Positions 7,601 through 15,823 of a stretch of 64,000 bases of DNA are shown piece by piece. Positions within the stretch are counted from its first letter, which is position 1, and the number at the start of each line of letters is the position of its first letter. The notes under the pieces are model-generated. The model was not told where the DNA came from. It was given only the letters and a program-made list of their open reading frames with translations, and did no database searches. Location of the stretch: the NCBI GenBank assembly GCA_011525915.1, contig WYBM01000071.1, forward strand, positions 1 through 64,000, given 5' to 3'. Position numbers and translations under genes: made by a program. The DNA is from Ardenticatenaceae bacterium. GTDB taxonomy: Bacteria > Chloroflexota > Anaerolineae > Promineifilales > Promineifilaceae.

Positions 7601-9734
7601 GGGCAAAGACTTCCTGAACGGGATCATCGGCGCGCACGGCCGTAACGGGCAGTCCTTCGAACGCTAAAGGCCAGAAAGCAAGCTGGCGGCTGCGCCAGTT
7701 TAAGCCGTGGGCACTATCGGTCAATGTCAGGATGCGGTTGGCAAATTCTGTGCCTGGTTGGCTAAGGCTGAAGGCTTTTTGCAGGGGCATAGCCTCAAAG
7801 GTGGCTGTCAGCCAGGGCGGCCGTTGGGAACCAACGGCCGTGGTGTAAAGATGCCGGGGTGTTGCGGCTACAATCAGCGGCTTACCGTTGGGGCTGTCAA
7901 TCATCAACAACTGCTGGATCGCCGCATCGGCAGCCTCTGCCTGGGGAATGTGGGTTTGCCAGGTAAGGTTGCCGGAAGTGTCAAAGACCAATATCTGACC
8001 GCTGGCGCTGCTCACAACAATTTCCGGGTCGCCAACTTTATTGACGTTAGATATTAACAGATCGGTAATGGGGGCATCCAGTTCCCTCTCCCAAATACGC
8101 TCGCCGTTGGTATGACGCAGCTCCACCCAACTTTGGGGCGCTTCTGGATCTTCTATGTCTGGGGTAGTGGCGTTACGGCCGACGACAATGGTGGTGACGG
8201 CTTCAGGCAAGCTGGTAAGGTCCACCGCCGCCAGTTGGGTGATGGCACCGCCGGGAGCATGCAGCCACCCTAGCATATTGTCGTTGATCAGGTAGTGCAA
8301 ACGGCCGTTTTGGGCTCCCAGCAGCAGTTCATCACGACCGTCTTTGTCAAAATCAACGACCAGAACGGCCCCTGGTTCGGCATCCAGCGAATAACTCCAA
8401 CCGGCGGCCGTTTCACTGGCGCCCAGGCCTAACCCCAGCAGTTCCACTGTGGCGAAGCGCGTCAGCAGCAGTTCGCTATGTTCATCGCGGTTAACGTCCA
8501 ATAACTGAGTGAGGGCCGCTCCCCCTTCGCCTGCTTCAAAGGTATTCACTTCCAGCCCCACAGCATCAAGCAGCTTTACCTGCTGGTTACCGCCCAGTGT
8601 TACATGAGGCCCCAGGACAACGGCCACAGCGGGATGGCGTGGTTGGGGTATATAAGGGATGGTCGATAGGCCAATGACGGGGCGTTCTGCGTCATTGGTG
8701 AGGCGGCGCGTCCAGAAGCGACGCCCGCTGTGAGCGTAAGCGACGACCATACTGGTATTGGTACCGGCGATGAGTGACGGGCCTTCCGGGAACTGGGCGA
8801 CGGCCAGGGCTGTAATGGGCTTATTGAGTGTGCGTGGTGTCCACTGCTTCTGGCGATTGTAATCGAAGAGGGAAATCTCGCCGCGATCTGTGCCCACGGC
8901 AATTTGGCGGTCACCATCCGCACCAAAAGGGGGTAAAGCCAGGGCCGTGATATGCCCGGAAAGGGGGATGGGATTTTCCCAAATCTGGCTGCCGCTTTGA
9001 TCGTATAAAAAGAGTTCACTGAATTTCTTGGTGGGGTTAAACAAACCAAGGATGATCTCATTACGGCCGTCCTGGTTAAGATCGCCGGTCTGTAACCATG
9101 GTTGGGTATTTTCATAGACAACATGGTCATTAATGCGGCGCAGCAGGCTGCCTGCGCCATTATAAAGGTGCAGTTGGCCGTTATTAAAAAGGATAAGAAT
9201 TTCGTCATGGTTGTCACCGGTGGCATCAAAGGGCGCTAACTGGCGCGCTTCCAGATTAAAGCGCGTGTACCAATCATCCAGGGTGCCCTGGCCGGTGATA
9301 GCGCCGGCCGGGGGGGGGGCTATGGCCGTTAAGGGCACATGCCATAGGGCTTCACCCTGATCATCTAGCAAAACAAGCTGGGTCCTCGTTACCAGGGCCA
9401 CCTCCAGAGGTGATTGTGCCGACCCCCGCGCGTTGACAGGAGATAATGCTCGTACCGACTCCCCTGCCAGGTAGCTCCACTCTTCTGAAGCATCATGGGC
9501 ATTAAGCAGGCTGATCTTACCATTTTCCGCCGCCAATAATAGTTCATCTACCCCATCCTGATTGACGTCGGCAGGCATAACGTGTGTCAGGCGGCGGGCT
9601 GCTGAGTAATGCCAATAGGCGTTGTTAGGGGGGGGCTGCGCGTTTAGTGTCGATGCGGTTAGCCCCCCAAAAAATGCCAACAAAAGCAGCTGGCGCACCA
9701 TCTGTTTTAATAAAGAGAAAGCTGGGGTTTTCAT
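4677..9734 (-). CDS. Giant transmembrane receptor: extracytoplasmic FG-GAP propeller, one TM helix, cytoplasmic AAA/STAND-like ATPase
   Basis: About 1685 residues. The start is placed at 9734 because a signal peptide follows directly (LLLLAFFGG) and the upstream ATG at 9764 lies in a short repeat-like stretch. Next come many FG-GAP/VCBS-like Ca-binding motifs (ADVNQDGVDE, DLNQDGRNE, DFDKDGRDE, DLDGNRLPE), a single TM helix near residue 940 (WILVLAGGLGSIILFL) followed by an Arg-rich stop, a helical stretch, a CARDB-like beta domain (ITNNGRAPANNI), then a P-loop ATPase with Walker A GQRRTGKTS (~1335), Walker B LLLVFDEFEVF (~1425) and an ORC1-like winged helix. The tail is poly-Gln. It may convert outside binding into ATPase switching. 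The coding strand carries C-tracts of 10 and 8 (9310-9319, 9628-9635). Domain calls are solid, function inferred. Confidence 0.85.
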   Translation of the reverse strand: MKTPAFSLLKQMVRQLLLLAFFGGLTASTLNAQPPPNNAYWHYSAARRLTHVMPADVNQDGVDELLLAAENGKISLLNAHDASEEWSYLAGESVRALSPVNARGSAQSPLEVALVTRTQLVLLDDQGEALWHVPLTAIAPPPAGAITGQGTLDDWYTRFNLEARQLAPFDATGDNHDEILILFNNGQLHLYNGAGSLLRRINDHVVYENTQPWLQTGDLNQDGRNEIILGLFNPTKKFSELFLYDQSGSQIWENPIPLSGHITALALPPFGADGDRQIAVGTDRGEISLFDYNRQKQWTPRTLNKPITALAVAQFPEGPSLIAGTNTSMVVAYAHSGRRFWTRRLTNDAERPVIGLSTIPYIPQPRHPAVAVVLGPHVTLGGNQQVKLLDAVGLEVNTFEAGEGGAALTQLLDVNRDEHSELLLTRFATVELLGLGLGASETAAGWSYSLDAEPGAVLVVDFDKDGRDELLLGAQNGRLHYLINDNMLGWLHAPGGAITQLAAVDLTSLPEAVTTIVVGRNATTPDIEDPEAPQSWVELRHTNGERIWERELDAPITDLLISNVNKVGDPEIVVSSASGQILVFDTSGNLTWQTHIPQAEAADAAIQQLLMIDSPNGKPLIVAATPRHLYTTAVGSQRPPWLTATFEAMPLQKAFSLSQPGTEFANRILTLTDSAHGLNWRSRQLAFWPLAFEGLPVTAVRADDPVQEVFAPNTAESFLIATNAGELLRLSVQDNKPEILWALSAMPNLSALYWGDLDGNRLPEFATGDNNGSVKLYSNIPPQPQFLDELDLSSGVFALTALRRGEDNRTDLLVVTENGEVQLFSAQENRPPLLTNPSTEVNQGQYGFSVLVMDAERDEVRVRLEIQDPETGAWAAYRESIVSNGSGPVFVNVANPPAAANGVHYRYHYADGSHEGTIYPPPGPIPMTLSPLAEDYVWILVLAGGLGSIILFLTGRQIQSSVMRTRRFYWRLRRRPAETLVRLDNRYISTNGSPDFLLTLSGLARQRDDEPVSSLADGLFLLADRPQAGVPLIMNALERATHYEPRWQAIDRWLLLFKTGQELLAAPTLTELSLEWPQLQETLETLDKWGYWSPSLYALLPTLTTIRDSERVDRPDDRLLYLHEAAAQLHSIRQDLPDYDTAVEKPLSLAIAHRWAGLVSAETEELEGRAELIITLKTRRIIPGEPTQVTFEITNNGRAPANNIRGALTDDPAYANNGALQAITSLPPGQSRTVVFDIRPLVSDRFRVGLTVTFDDRNQEGKVMAFGDQVHVLPPQRDFTPIPNPYRPGTPLRQNSTVFYGREWLFNFINENAGNWTQRNVLILIGQRRTGKTSALLNLEQHLPDHLLPVYIDCQSLGVIPGMAALFHDWAWLIADALATRQITLDVPAMAAWEADPAGQFQRHFLPAARATLPSDTTLLLVFDEFEVFEHLVDDGILPPTFFNFLRHLMQHGDGLSFVFVGTRRLEEMSADYWSVMFNIALYQRITYLREESATRLITEPVAPHLVYDDLAMDKILRVTAGHPYFLQLVCYTLVQQANNQRKGYVTISDVNAALDEMLTLGEVHFAYLWQRSSYTERAILTAVAHMSDRNHPFHPEAFGQFLAPYGIHLHPTEVTAALNALVEREIMGEVRDGATAQYELRLGLVGLWAARHKSLSKLHATPTNGAGQKGKQQQQQTKPAMTGK

Positions 9735-9779
9735 ATCCCGTAATCCGCAATCACTTATCCGCAATGGCTCTTTGTCTCG

Positions 9780-9875
9780 CCTTTGGTAACCGTTACCTTT
9801 GGTAACCGTTGCCTTTGGTAACCGTTGCCTTTGGTAACCGTTGCCTTTGGTAACCGTTGCCTTTGGTAACCGTTA
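9780..9875. repeat. Six tandem 16-bp dyad repeats (iteron-like) upstream of the receptor gene
   Basis: Six head-to-tail copies of CCTTTGGTAACCGTTG run from 9780 to 9875 with only end-base variation. Each contains a 13-bp near-palindrome: GGTAAC-C-GTTACC is perfect across 9785-9797, and the other units have GTTGCC, one wobble away. The array lies 46 bp upstream of the receptor start and downstream of the neighbouring winged-helix ATPase gene. Tandem dyads look like operator sites. No spacers are present, so this is not CRISPR. Confidence 0.9.
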
Positions 9876-9933
9876 TTGGTAGCAGGTATTATATCGGTTT
9901 ACGGTTGATGGTTTATGGCTTACTGATGACCGG

Positions 9934-11247
9934 CTAATCAGGCGAGCGCAGGGCGTAGCCCACCCCACGTTCGCTGATGATCCAGGAATCATAAGGCGTA
10001 ATAGCCCGGCGCAGGCGTTTGATCAGCGTCTTTAACCTGTCCGGATCATCTACCAGTACTTCACCCCACACGGCCGTTTCCAGATCATCGCTGTGTACTA
10101 CCTGGCCTGCGTTTTCACACAGACGCACCAAAATAGCAAACTGTGAGGTTGTCAGGCTAAGTTCGTGGTTTTCAGCCCATACCTGATGCCGCTGCTGATC
10201 AATGACAAATGGGCCTGCCTGGATCAACCCGGCCACACTCTGACGGCGGGCAAATCGGCGCAGAACTTCACTAGTATAGCTGTAACCACTGCCTGTGTTT
10301 TGCAGCAGGCATTGTTGTTCTAACAGGCGCAATGTATCTACCGGCCCGTTGCTAATGGCCAGGACATATTGCTCCTCAGCGGAGAGATTTTGCCACAAGT
10401 AGCTCAGGTGAGATGCGGCCTCCACTTCAATGGGATCATCCAGCGTCGCAAAATCAGAGGGCGTGATCAGCGGCTTGTCTTGGGTCAATGCCTGGTATGC
10501 ATGATAGCCGGCAATGTGCAGGAAGAACGGATGTGGCCCCATCAGGAACAACAGGTACTCTATGAGTTCGGGTGAGAAGTTGTGTATTCCCTCGGCCAGT
10601 CGTTGGGCCAGCATGACGCGGGCTTCATCTTCGCTGAACAGCCCTAGAGGTAGGGTGACAAAAATGTTAAAAAAGGGAGAGCTGAGGATTTCTTCTTCGG
10701 CCGTAATGTTAAACAACGGCCGTTGGCTGGCCGTCAGGTAACTCAACCCATATTTGGTTGTCAGGCCCCGTAGGCGCGCAAAAAAGTAAGGGGTCAGTTG
10801 GGCGTTGGCGGCTAACAACTCAAATTCATCTAGCAGCACAACCACGGCCGTGCCCGCCCTGCTGATCTGGTGCAGCAGCCGATCAACCGCACGATAGCTG
10901 CCGGGTACATCCGTTGGCTGAGTCGGCAGGCCAGCCTCAGCGGCCGTGTCCATCAGGTTGTCAAACAGCGCCTCGTACAACTCCTCAGGCGGTGATTCGC
11001 CAAACTCCTGGCAATCAATATGCACAAATAGGGCATGAGGGGGGTCTATCTGCACGGCTTTGCGCACTTCAGGCCGAATCAAGTGCAGCAGCAGCGAACT
11101 TTTACCAATCCGGCGAGGCCCGATCAGCGAAACGCTTTGCCCATTACGCAACAGTCCCAAGATCTGGCCGGTCTCGGCTTCGCGGCCACAAAACTGTTCC
11201 ACCTGCCGAATGGCACCACGATGGTAAAAAGGATTGTCGTTGTTCAT
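9934..11247 (-). CDS. P-loop ATPase fused to OmpR/PhoB-type winged-helix DNA-binding domain
   Basis: About 437 residues from the ATG at 11247; the longer frame needs a TTG at 11292. The N-terminal half is an AAA/ORC-like ATPase: FCGRE lead-in, Walker A LIGPRRIGKSS, Walker B VVVLLDEFELL, sensor-like LTASQRP. A helical lid follows (SYLWQNLSAEEQYVL). The C-terminal ~100 residues are a Trans_reg_C winged helix (LTTSQFAILVRL, HSDDLETAVWG, LIKRLRRAI, ERGVGYAL). Proteins of this build act as ATP-switched transcription regulators. The ATPase half resembles the cytoplasmic part of the next gene downstream, the FG-GAP receptor, and a tandem dyad array lies between the two. Confidence 0.85.
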   Translation of the reverse strand: MNNDNPFYHRGAIRQVEQFCGREAETGQILGLLRNGQSVSLIGPRRIGKSSLLLHLIRPEVRKAVQIDPPHALFVHIDCQEFGESPPEELYEALFDNLMDTAAEAGLPTQPTDVPGSYRAVDRLLHQISRAGTAVVVLLDEFELLAANAQLTPYFFARLRGLTTKYGLSYLTASQRPLFNITAEEEILSSPFFNIFVTLPLGLFSEDEARVMLAQRLAEGIHNFSPELIEYLLFLMGPHPFFLHIAGYHAYQALTQDKPLITPSDFATLDDPIEVEAASHLSYLWQNLSAEEQYVLAISNGPVDTLRLLEQQCLLQNTGSGYSYTSEVLRRFARRQSVAGLIQAGPFVIDQQRHQVWAENHELSLTTSQFAILVRLCENAGQVVHSDDLETAVWGEVLVDDPDRLKTLIKRLRRAITPYDSWIISERGVGYALRSPD

Positions 11248-11339
11248 AGATTGTAATTTTAGTGGCAGGTTGGTGTAAAGACAAGGTAGCAAAGTGACAG
11301 AGTATGCAGATGATCATGGGTGTCCTGGCCAGATGTACG

Positions 11340-11636
11340 CTAACCACCGGCCATAGCTCCCACCACCCGGAAAGGTTCTATACCCATTGTCACTGCTTCA
11401 GGCAGTGGTGTCTCCGGTGGTTCATGGGACCAATCTTGCCCACAAGCGAAGAACCGAATGAACGGCCGTCGCTGTTGTGTCACCTGGTCGCGGATAGTTC
11501 CCCGTAACATAGGATACCGGGCTTCCAGGGCATCTAGAACTGCGCCCAGCGTGGGTGGCCCTGCCACCTGGAGCTGGACTTCTCTTTCGACCCCTGCCAG
11601 CGTGCGCAGATGATGTGGCAGCACTACGTGAATCAT
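11340..11636 (-). CDS. MoaD/ThiS-like ubiquitin-fold protein
   Basis: 98 residues with a beta-grasp pattern and a C-terminal Gly-Gly (VVGAMAGG), as needed for adenylation and thiocarboxylation in MoaD/ThiS sulfur carriers. The start ATG overlaps the stop of the BNR-repeat gene by four bases (ATGA), so the two are translated together. No MoeB/ThiF activating enzyme is nearby, and moaA is 34 kb away. It may be a carrier for another pathway or a non-conjugating relative. Confidence 0.75.
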   Translation of the reverse strand: MIHVVLPHHLRTLAGVEREVQLQVAGPPTLGAVLDALEARYPMLRGTIRDQVTQQRRPFIRFFACGQDWSHEPPETPLPEAVTMGIEPFRVVGAMAGG

Positions 11637-12748
11637 GGCAGGGTCTGGACCTCAACAGACAGCACAGCTGGAAGATCGCGCACAATGGGCGCCCAAGTGT
11701 CGCCAGCATCGGTTGAAGCATATACCTGCCCACCGGTAGTACCCAGGTACACCCCGCACGAATCGAGCGAATCAACAGCCAGGGCGCTCCGCAACACATT
11801 AACATAACAATTACTTTGCGGCAGCCCTTTGGTGAGCGCTTCCCACTCGTTCCCACCTGTCCGGCTGCGGTACACGCGCAGCTTTCCATCGGGCGGGTAA
11901 TGCTCTGAGTCGCTTTTGATCGGCACCACATAGATGGTTTCTGGCTCATGTGCATGAACGGCAATAGGAAATCCGAAGTCGCTTGGCAAGTTGCCGCTGA
12001 TCTCATGCCAGGAACCACCCGCATCATCACTACGCATCACATCCCAATGCTTTTGCATAAACAACACGCCGGGGCGCGCGGGGTGCATGGCGATGCTGTG
12101 CACACAATGACCTACTTCTGCTTTAGGGTCAGGCAGTTCATACGGAGATTGCAGGCCGTGGTTGATGGGCCGCCAGGTGGCACCGCCGTCATCGGTGCGG
12201 AACGCCCCCGCCGCCGAAATGGCGATGAAGATGCGGTTGGGCTTGCCTGGATCCAAAACGATGGTGTGCAGGCACATCCCCCCGGCGCCGGGCTGCCACA
12301 GATGCCCCTTGGCGCTGCGCAGCCCTGGAAACTCTTGCCATGTCTGCCCACCGTCGTTGGAACGGAAGAGAGCGGCATCTTCTGCTCCGGCGTAAACCAC
12401 GTCCGGATCAGTGTATGATGGCTGTAGAAGCCAGACACGTTTAAACTCCCAGGGGTGCTGTGTGCCGTCGTACCATTGATGTGTGCCGGGGACGCCGTCA
12501 TAAGTAAACGTATTACCTACCGGTTCCCATGTTTTGCCGCCGTCGTTAGAACGTTGGATCAACTGCCCAAACCAGCCCGTGGATTGTGACGCATACAGCC
12601 GATCTGGATCAGCAGGAGACCCATTGAGGTGATAAATCTCCCACCCGGCAAAATGAGGACCGCTAATATCCCACTGTTCACGCCTGGTGTCTGACGTCAG
12701 GATAAACGCGCCCTTGCGCGTGCCAACCAACACTCTTACACCGCTCAT
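11633..12748 (-). CDS. BNR/sialidase-like beta-propeller protein
   Basis: 371 residues from the ATG at 12748, chosen because AAGGAG lies 7 nt upstream; the longer frame to 12814 lacks such a site. No signal peptide is visible. The protein has repeated Asp-box (S-x-D-x-G-x-T-W) motifs: RSNDGGQTWQ, RTDDGGATWR, RSDDAGGSWHE, ASTDAGDTWA. This predicts a six- or seven-bladed sialidase/VPS10-type propeller. Catalytic sialidase residues are not evident, so it is probably a binding or scaffold protein. It is translationally coupled to the MoaD-like gene. Confidence 0.8.
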   Translation of the reverse strand: MSGVRVLVGTRKGAFILTSDTRREQWDISGPHFAGWEIYHLNGSPADPDRLYASQSTGWFGQLIQRSNDGGKTWEPVGNTFTYDGVPGTHQWYDGTQHPWEFKRVWLLQPSYTDPDVVYAGAEDAALFRSNDGGQTWQEFPGLRSAKGHLWQPGAGGMCLHTIVLDPGKPNRIFIAISAAGAFRTDDGGATWRPINHGLQSPYELPDPKAEVGHCVHSIAMHPARPGVLFMQKHWDVMRSDDAGGSWHEISGNLPSDFGFPIAVHAHEPETIYVVPIKSDSEHYPPDGKLRVYRSRTGGNEWEALTKGLPQSNCYVNVLRSALAVDSLDSCGVYLGTTGGQVYASTDAGDTWAPIVRDLPAVLSVEVQTLP

Positions 12749-12834
12749 AATTTTCTCCTTGTTGAATCTGGTGGTCCATGGTACGTTGTCTGTGTGGGGC
12801 CTGCCCAAAACCATTAGCTGCCATCAAACATTAA

Positions 12835-13311
12835 CTATGGCTTCAGGGTACACAACGCCTGCCGAATCTCGCCCAGGTGATAGGCCGTGTGCACAATGGT
12901 AGCCATGACGCCGCCGATCTGCGCGGCGCTTGTCCATTCGTTGGTATCGTTGATAAGCGCCTTAATACGATTATAGCTCTCCCGTAGAGAACCCTTGATC
13001 TCCCCCCATTCCTCAGGTGTTACCGCGCCTGTCTCTTGCCATATCTTTTCCCAATCTTGCCGTTCAAATTGTTGTGTGCGCACACTCTTCTCCAACACAT
13101 CAAGATAAAAAGCCACATGTTTTACCTGCGCCGCCAGCGTGGCGCATTTGCCACCTACAGGTACTGACGCTTCCGCTGCCGAAAGGGTGGCTAATGTTTC
13201 AAACATAGACGTTCCTTTATCAAGGAAGTAGCCATGCACATTATCAAACGTTTCATCAAGCAGGCCATAAAGCGCCTGGGTAAAATATTTGTTGTTTATT
13301 TGAGAGGGCAT
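12835..13311 (-). CDS. DinB-superfamily four-helix protein, probable SOS gene
   Basis: 158 residues, all helical, with the spaced histidines of the DinB/YfiT metal-binding fold (VKHVAFYLD and IVHTAYHLGEIRQAL). AAAGGAG lies 6 nt before the ATG. About 150 bp upstream is a promoter whose 17-nt spacer contains a perfect GAAC-N4-GTTC palindrome, the Gram-positive-type LexA box, which fits the damage-inducible naming of the family. Members are metal-dependent enzymes, often thiol S-transferases; the reaction here is unknown. Confidence 0.75.
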   Translation of the reverse strand: MPSQINNKYFTQALYGLLDETFDNVHGYFLDKGTSMFETLATLSAAEASVPVGGKCATLAAQVKHVAFYLDVLEKSVRTQQFERQDWEKIWQETGAVTPEEWGEIKGSLRESYNRIKALINDTNEWTSAAQIGGVMATIVHTAYHLGEIRQALCTLKP

Positions 13312-13457
13312 GGGTCTCCTTTAAACATAACCTTCTGGAGGCTCCCATGATCAAGGTCATCTAGGATAAAATCTCCAGGAGGTTGGCTTTCTTTCATTCA
13401 TATTGGTGCAGATGGTGTTGTTTCTTCTATACCAATTTGTGTGCAAAATTACACCAA

Positions 13458-13486
13458 ACTTTAGAACATTTGTTCTTTGTTGTCAA
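13458..13486 (-). promoter_or_regulatory. Promoter with embedded SOS (LexA-type) operator for the DinB-fold gene
   Basis: Reading leftward: -35 TTGACA (13486-13481), a 17-nt spacer (13480-13464) holding the perfect palindrome GAACAAATGTTC (13475-13464), and -10 TAAAGT (13463-13458). The operator fills the spacer, where bound repressor would block polymerase. The same 12-mer core recurs at 37224-37235. Confidence 0.7.
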
Positions 13487-13546
13487 TGCCTGTTTGTACC
13501 AAGCATTGTTTCAGGATAGGGCGGCAGCGCTTAAGAGCGTCTCTCT

Positions 13547-15823
13547 TTAGCCGTGGGTCTGTTTCAGGTATTGGTAGAGCACCGCCAGCACGGTGGCTGG
13601 CTCGGCGTCACGCTCTTTGTTGTAACTGCGGGTGGCCCGGCTGCGGCTGAGGTATAGGTGGCGTTTGGCGCGGGTAATGCCCACGTAAAGCAGGCGCAGT
13701 CGTTCGCTGATGATGTCTATGTGCGCAGATTCAGTGGCGGTACGGCCGTCATAAATGCCGGCATCCCCGGCCATGAGGTAACGTAATTGGGCCACCGCTT
13801 CTGCGGTGGGGTCACCCCCTAACAGGTCACTGACGCCCATAAAGTAAGCATCCAGGCTGCCGGGAATCCAGCCGCCGTCTATGCCTACCAGGAACACCGC
13901 GTCCCACTCCAGCCCTTTGGCGCTGTGCTGGGTGCTGAGGGTGATGCGCCCTGGCTGTGGTTCGTAGCCAAAATCGGCGGGGCCGGTAATGGGGAAAGCG
14001 CGCCGCCCGGAAACGACACCTTCCAGCTCGGCGGCCAGTTCCGGCAGGCGTAAGTCGGGTTGGGCGTCACGCCAGCGGCGCAGCAAGGTGGCGATCTGGT
14101 AGGCAATGGCCAGGTCGCCTTCGTGAATGTCACCCCAGGCAAACAACTCATCCCCCAGGGCCAGCGCCAGGTCATCAATGGGCAACGGCCGTAACGCAAA
14201 CAGCTGCGCCAGGAAGGCGGCAAAACGGGCCATGGCCACGATATCTTCAGCAGTGGCCACCCCGGCCGGCAGGGCTGCTTCCAGGTCGCCATCGGCCCAG
14301 GGGAACAGCAGCCGTTCTGGCTGATGGACACTTTTGAGCAGCGTGTGAAAGTGTTCTTTGTTTTCTTCGGGCAGCAAGGCGGCAGGGTGCCCCAGCGCGT
14401 AGAGGCTGGCGTGGGCGTTCACCATGGCGCGGGTATCCAACGGATCGGCCAATATCGCCAGGATAGCGTGCATGGCGGCGGCAATTTCCCGCTCACGGGT
14501 GCCGCCGCGCAGCAGATTGTCATAGTTGGCGTCCAGTTCGTCCAGATGCTCAGCCAACTGATAGCCCAGGTTGTTGGTGGGCACCAGGATAGCCACGGTA
14601 TGTTCTGGGTGTTGGTGAGTGTAAGCCAGCGCTTTTTGGGCTACGCCGGGCAGTTCTTCGTCCTCACGATGGCGGTAGACCGTCAGGCGGATGTCAGCCT
14701 GGCTGTCTGGTGGGTTAGGTTGGCCGTCTCCGGGAGGCGTGGGCTCAATGGACTGGCGACGGAAGGTATGACTGCGTACTTCAGGTACAGGGTGTTTGTC
14801 AATGACCCAATCCAGCATGGCATTGGCGGCGCCAATGATCAGTGGGGCGCTGCGGCCGCTGTTAGGCAGGGGCAGGGCCCGTACATCATCGCGGTCAATA
14901 AAGGCGTTGAAGAAGCGGGGGTGGGCCGCAGTGAAGGTGCTGGTGATCGCCTGGTTGGGGTCGCCCACACGCACCCAGTTGCCGTTTTCCCCGGTTAATT
15001 GTGCCAACAGCAATTCTTGCAGCGGGATGCTGTCTTGGGCTTCGTCTTCCAAAACATAGGGCCAGCGGGCGCGCAGTGTCTCTGCCAACCCGGTGCGGTG
15101 GTGCACCAGATCAGCTGCCTGCCAGATGAGGTCATCAAAGTCCAGTGCCCCCTGGCGGCTGAGGATGGTCTGGTAACGGCCGTAGATGCCGGCCAGCATG
15201 TGCAGCAGAGGGGATTGAGAGATTAAAGAGCGATTGTTGACGGTTGGCGCTGAGGGCAGGGCCCCACTTTCTAATTTCTCTAACATGGCTTCGGGCCGGT
15301 AGCGCTCATTTTTAGCGGTGCTAATAAAGCTTTGGGCCATACGGGTGGTTTCATCGCGCCAGCGGGCGCGCGTTTGCGGGCTGTCATCGGGCAGGAAGAC
15401 ACGCCAATGGTCAGGGTATTGGTCAATCCATTGTTCAATGGCCTGGTTCAGGAAGTGGCGTGCCTGGGCATCTCCGGCGACTGTCAGGCCTACATCGCTG
15501 CCGAATTCGCTGTTGGCGGTTTTGACGATGTCGTTGGCCAGGCTGTGCAGTGTGCGCACGTCAAAACCCAGCGGCGGCAGCCCCATGGCATCCAAGCGCT
15601 GGCGGATGCGGGCGCGGAAGGTATCTACACTGGCATTAAGGTAGGTGACGATGAGGATTTGCTGCCCGGCATGGGGGTTGATACGGCCGTCGGCGATGAT
15701 TTGCGCCGCCAATAATGAGAGCGTAAACGTCTTCCCGCTGCCTGGTACGGCACTGATGGCCAGACGGCCGTGTTGGTAGGCTAAAATTTTGGCCTGGGAC
15801 GGCCGTAGCTTTAATTCGCTCAT
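13547..15823 (-). CDS. UvrD/Rep-family SF1A DNA helicase
   Basis: 758 residues from the ATG at 15823 (MSELKLRPSQ); the open frame continues to 16048, but the added 75 residues are not helicase-like. Motif I is AVPGSGKT (residues 25-32). Others visible are DFDDLIW, the motif II variant LEDEAQDS, VGDPNQAI (motif III), STQHSAKGLEWD (motif V) and LLYVGITRAKRHL (motif VI). It would unwind 3'-5' using ATP in repair or replication restart. The gene is single, with the SOS-controlled DinB gene 235 bp downstream on the same strand; no SOS box is visible in front of the helicase itself. Confidence 0.92.
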   Translation of the reverse strand: MSELKLRPSQAKILAYQHGRLAISAVPGSGKTFTLSLLAAQIIADGRINPHAGQQILIVTYLNASVDTFRARIRQRLDAMGLPPLGFDVRTLHSLANDIVKTANSEFGSDVGLTVAGDAQARHFLNQAIEQWIDQYPDHWRVFLPDDSPQTRARWRDETTRMAQSFISTAKNERYRPEAMLEKLESGALPSAPTVNNRSLISQSPLLHMLAGIYGRYQTILSRQGALDFDDLIWQAADLVHHRTGLAETLRARWPYVLEDEAQDSIPLQELLLAQLTGENGNWVRVGDPNQAITSTFTAAHPRFFNAFIDRDDVRALPLPNSGRSAPLIIGAANAMLDWVIDKHPVPEVRSHTFRRQSIEPTPPGDGQPNPPDSQADIRLTVYRHREDEELPGVAQKALAYTHQHPEHTVAILVPTNNLGYQLAEHLDELDANYDNLLRGGTREREIAAAMHAILAILADPLDTRAMVNAHASLYALGHPAALLPEENKEHFHTLLKSVHQPERLLFPWADGDLEAALPAGVATAEDIVAMARFAAFLAQLFALRPLPIDDLALALGDELFAWGDIHEGDLAIAYQIATLLRRWRDAQPDLRLPELAAELEGVVSGRRAFPITGPADFGYEPQPGRITLSTQHSAKGLEWDAVFLVGIDGGWIPGSLDAYFMGVSDLLGGDPTAEAVAQLRYLMAGDAGIYDGRTATESAHIDIISERLRLLYVGITRAKRHLYLSRSRATRSYNKERDAEPATVLAVLYQYLKQTHG

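Noticed and set aside
9780..9875. Tandem repeats taken as a possible CRISPR array
   Set aside because: Units are contiguous 16-mers without spacers, and no cas gene is present.
14324..14998. 224-codon frame opposite the helicase gene
   Set aside because: Antisense shadow of a clear UvrD-like gene.
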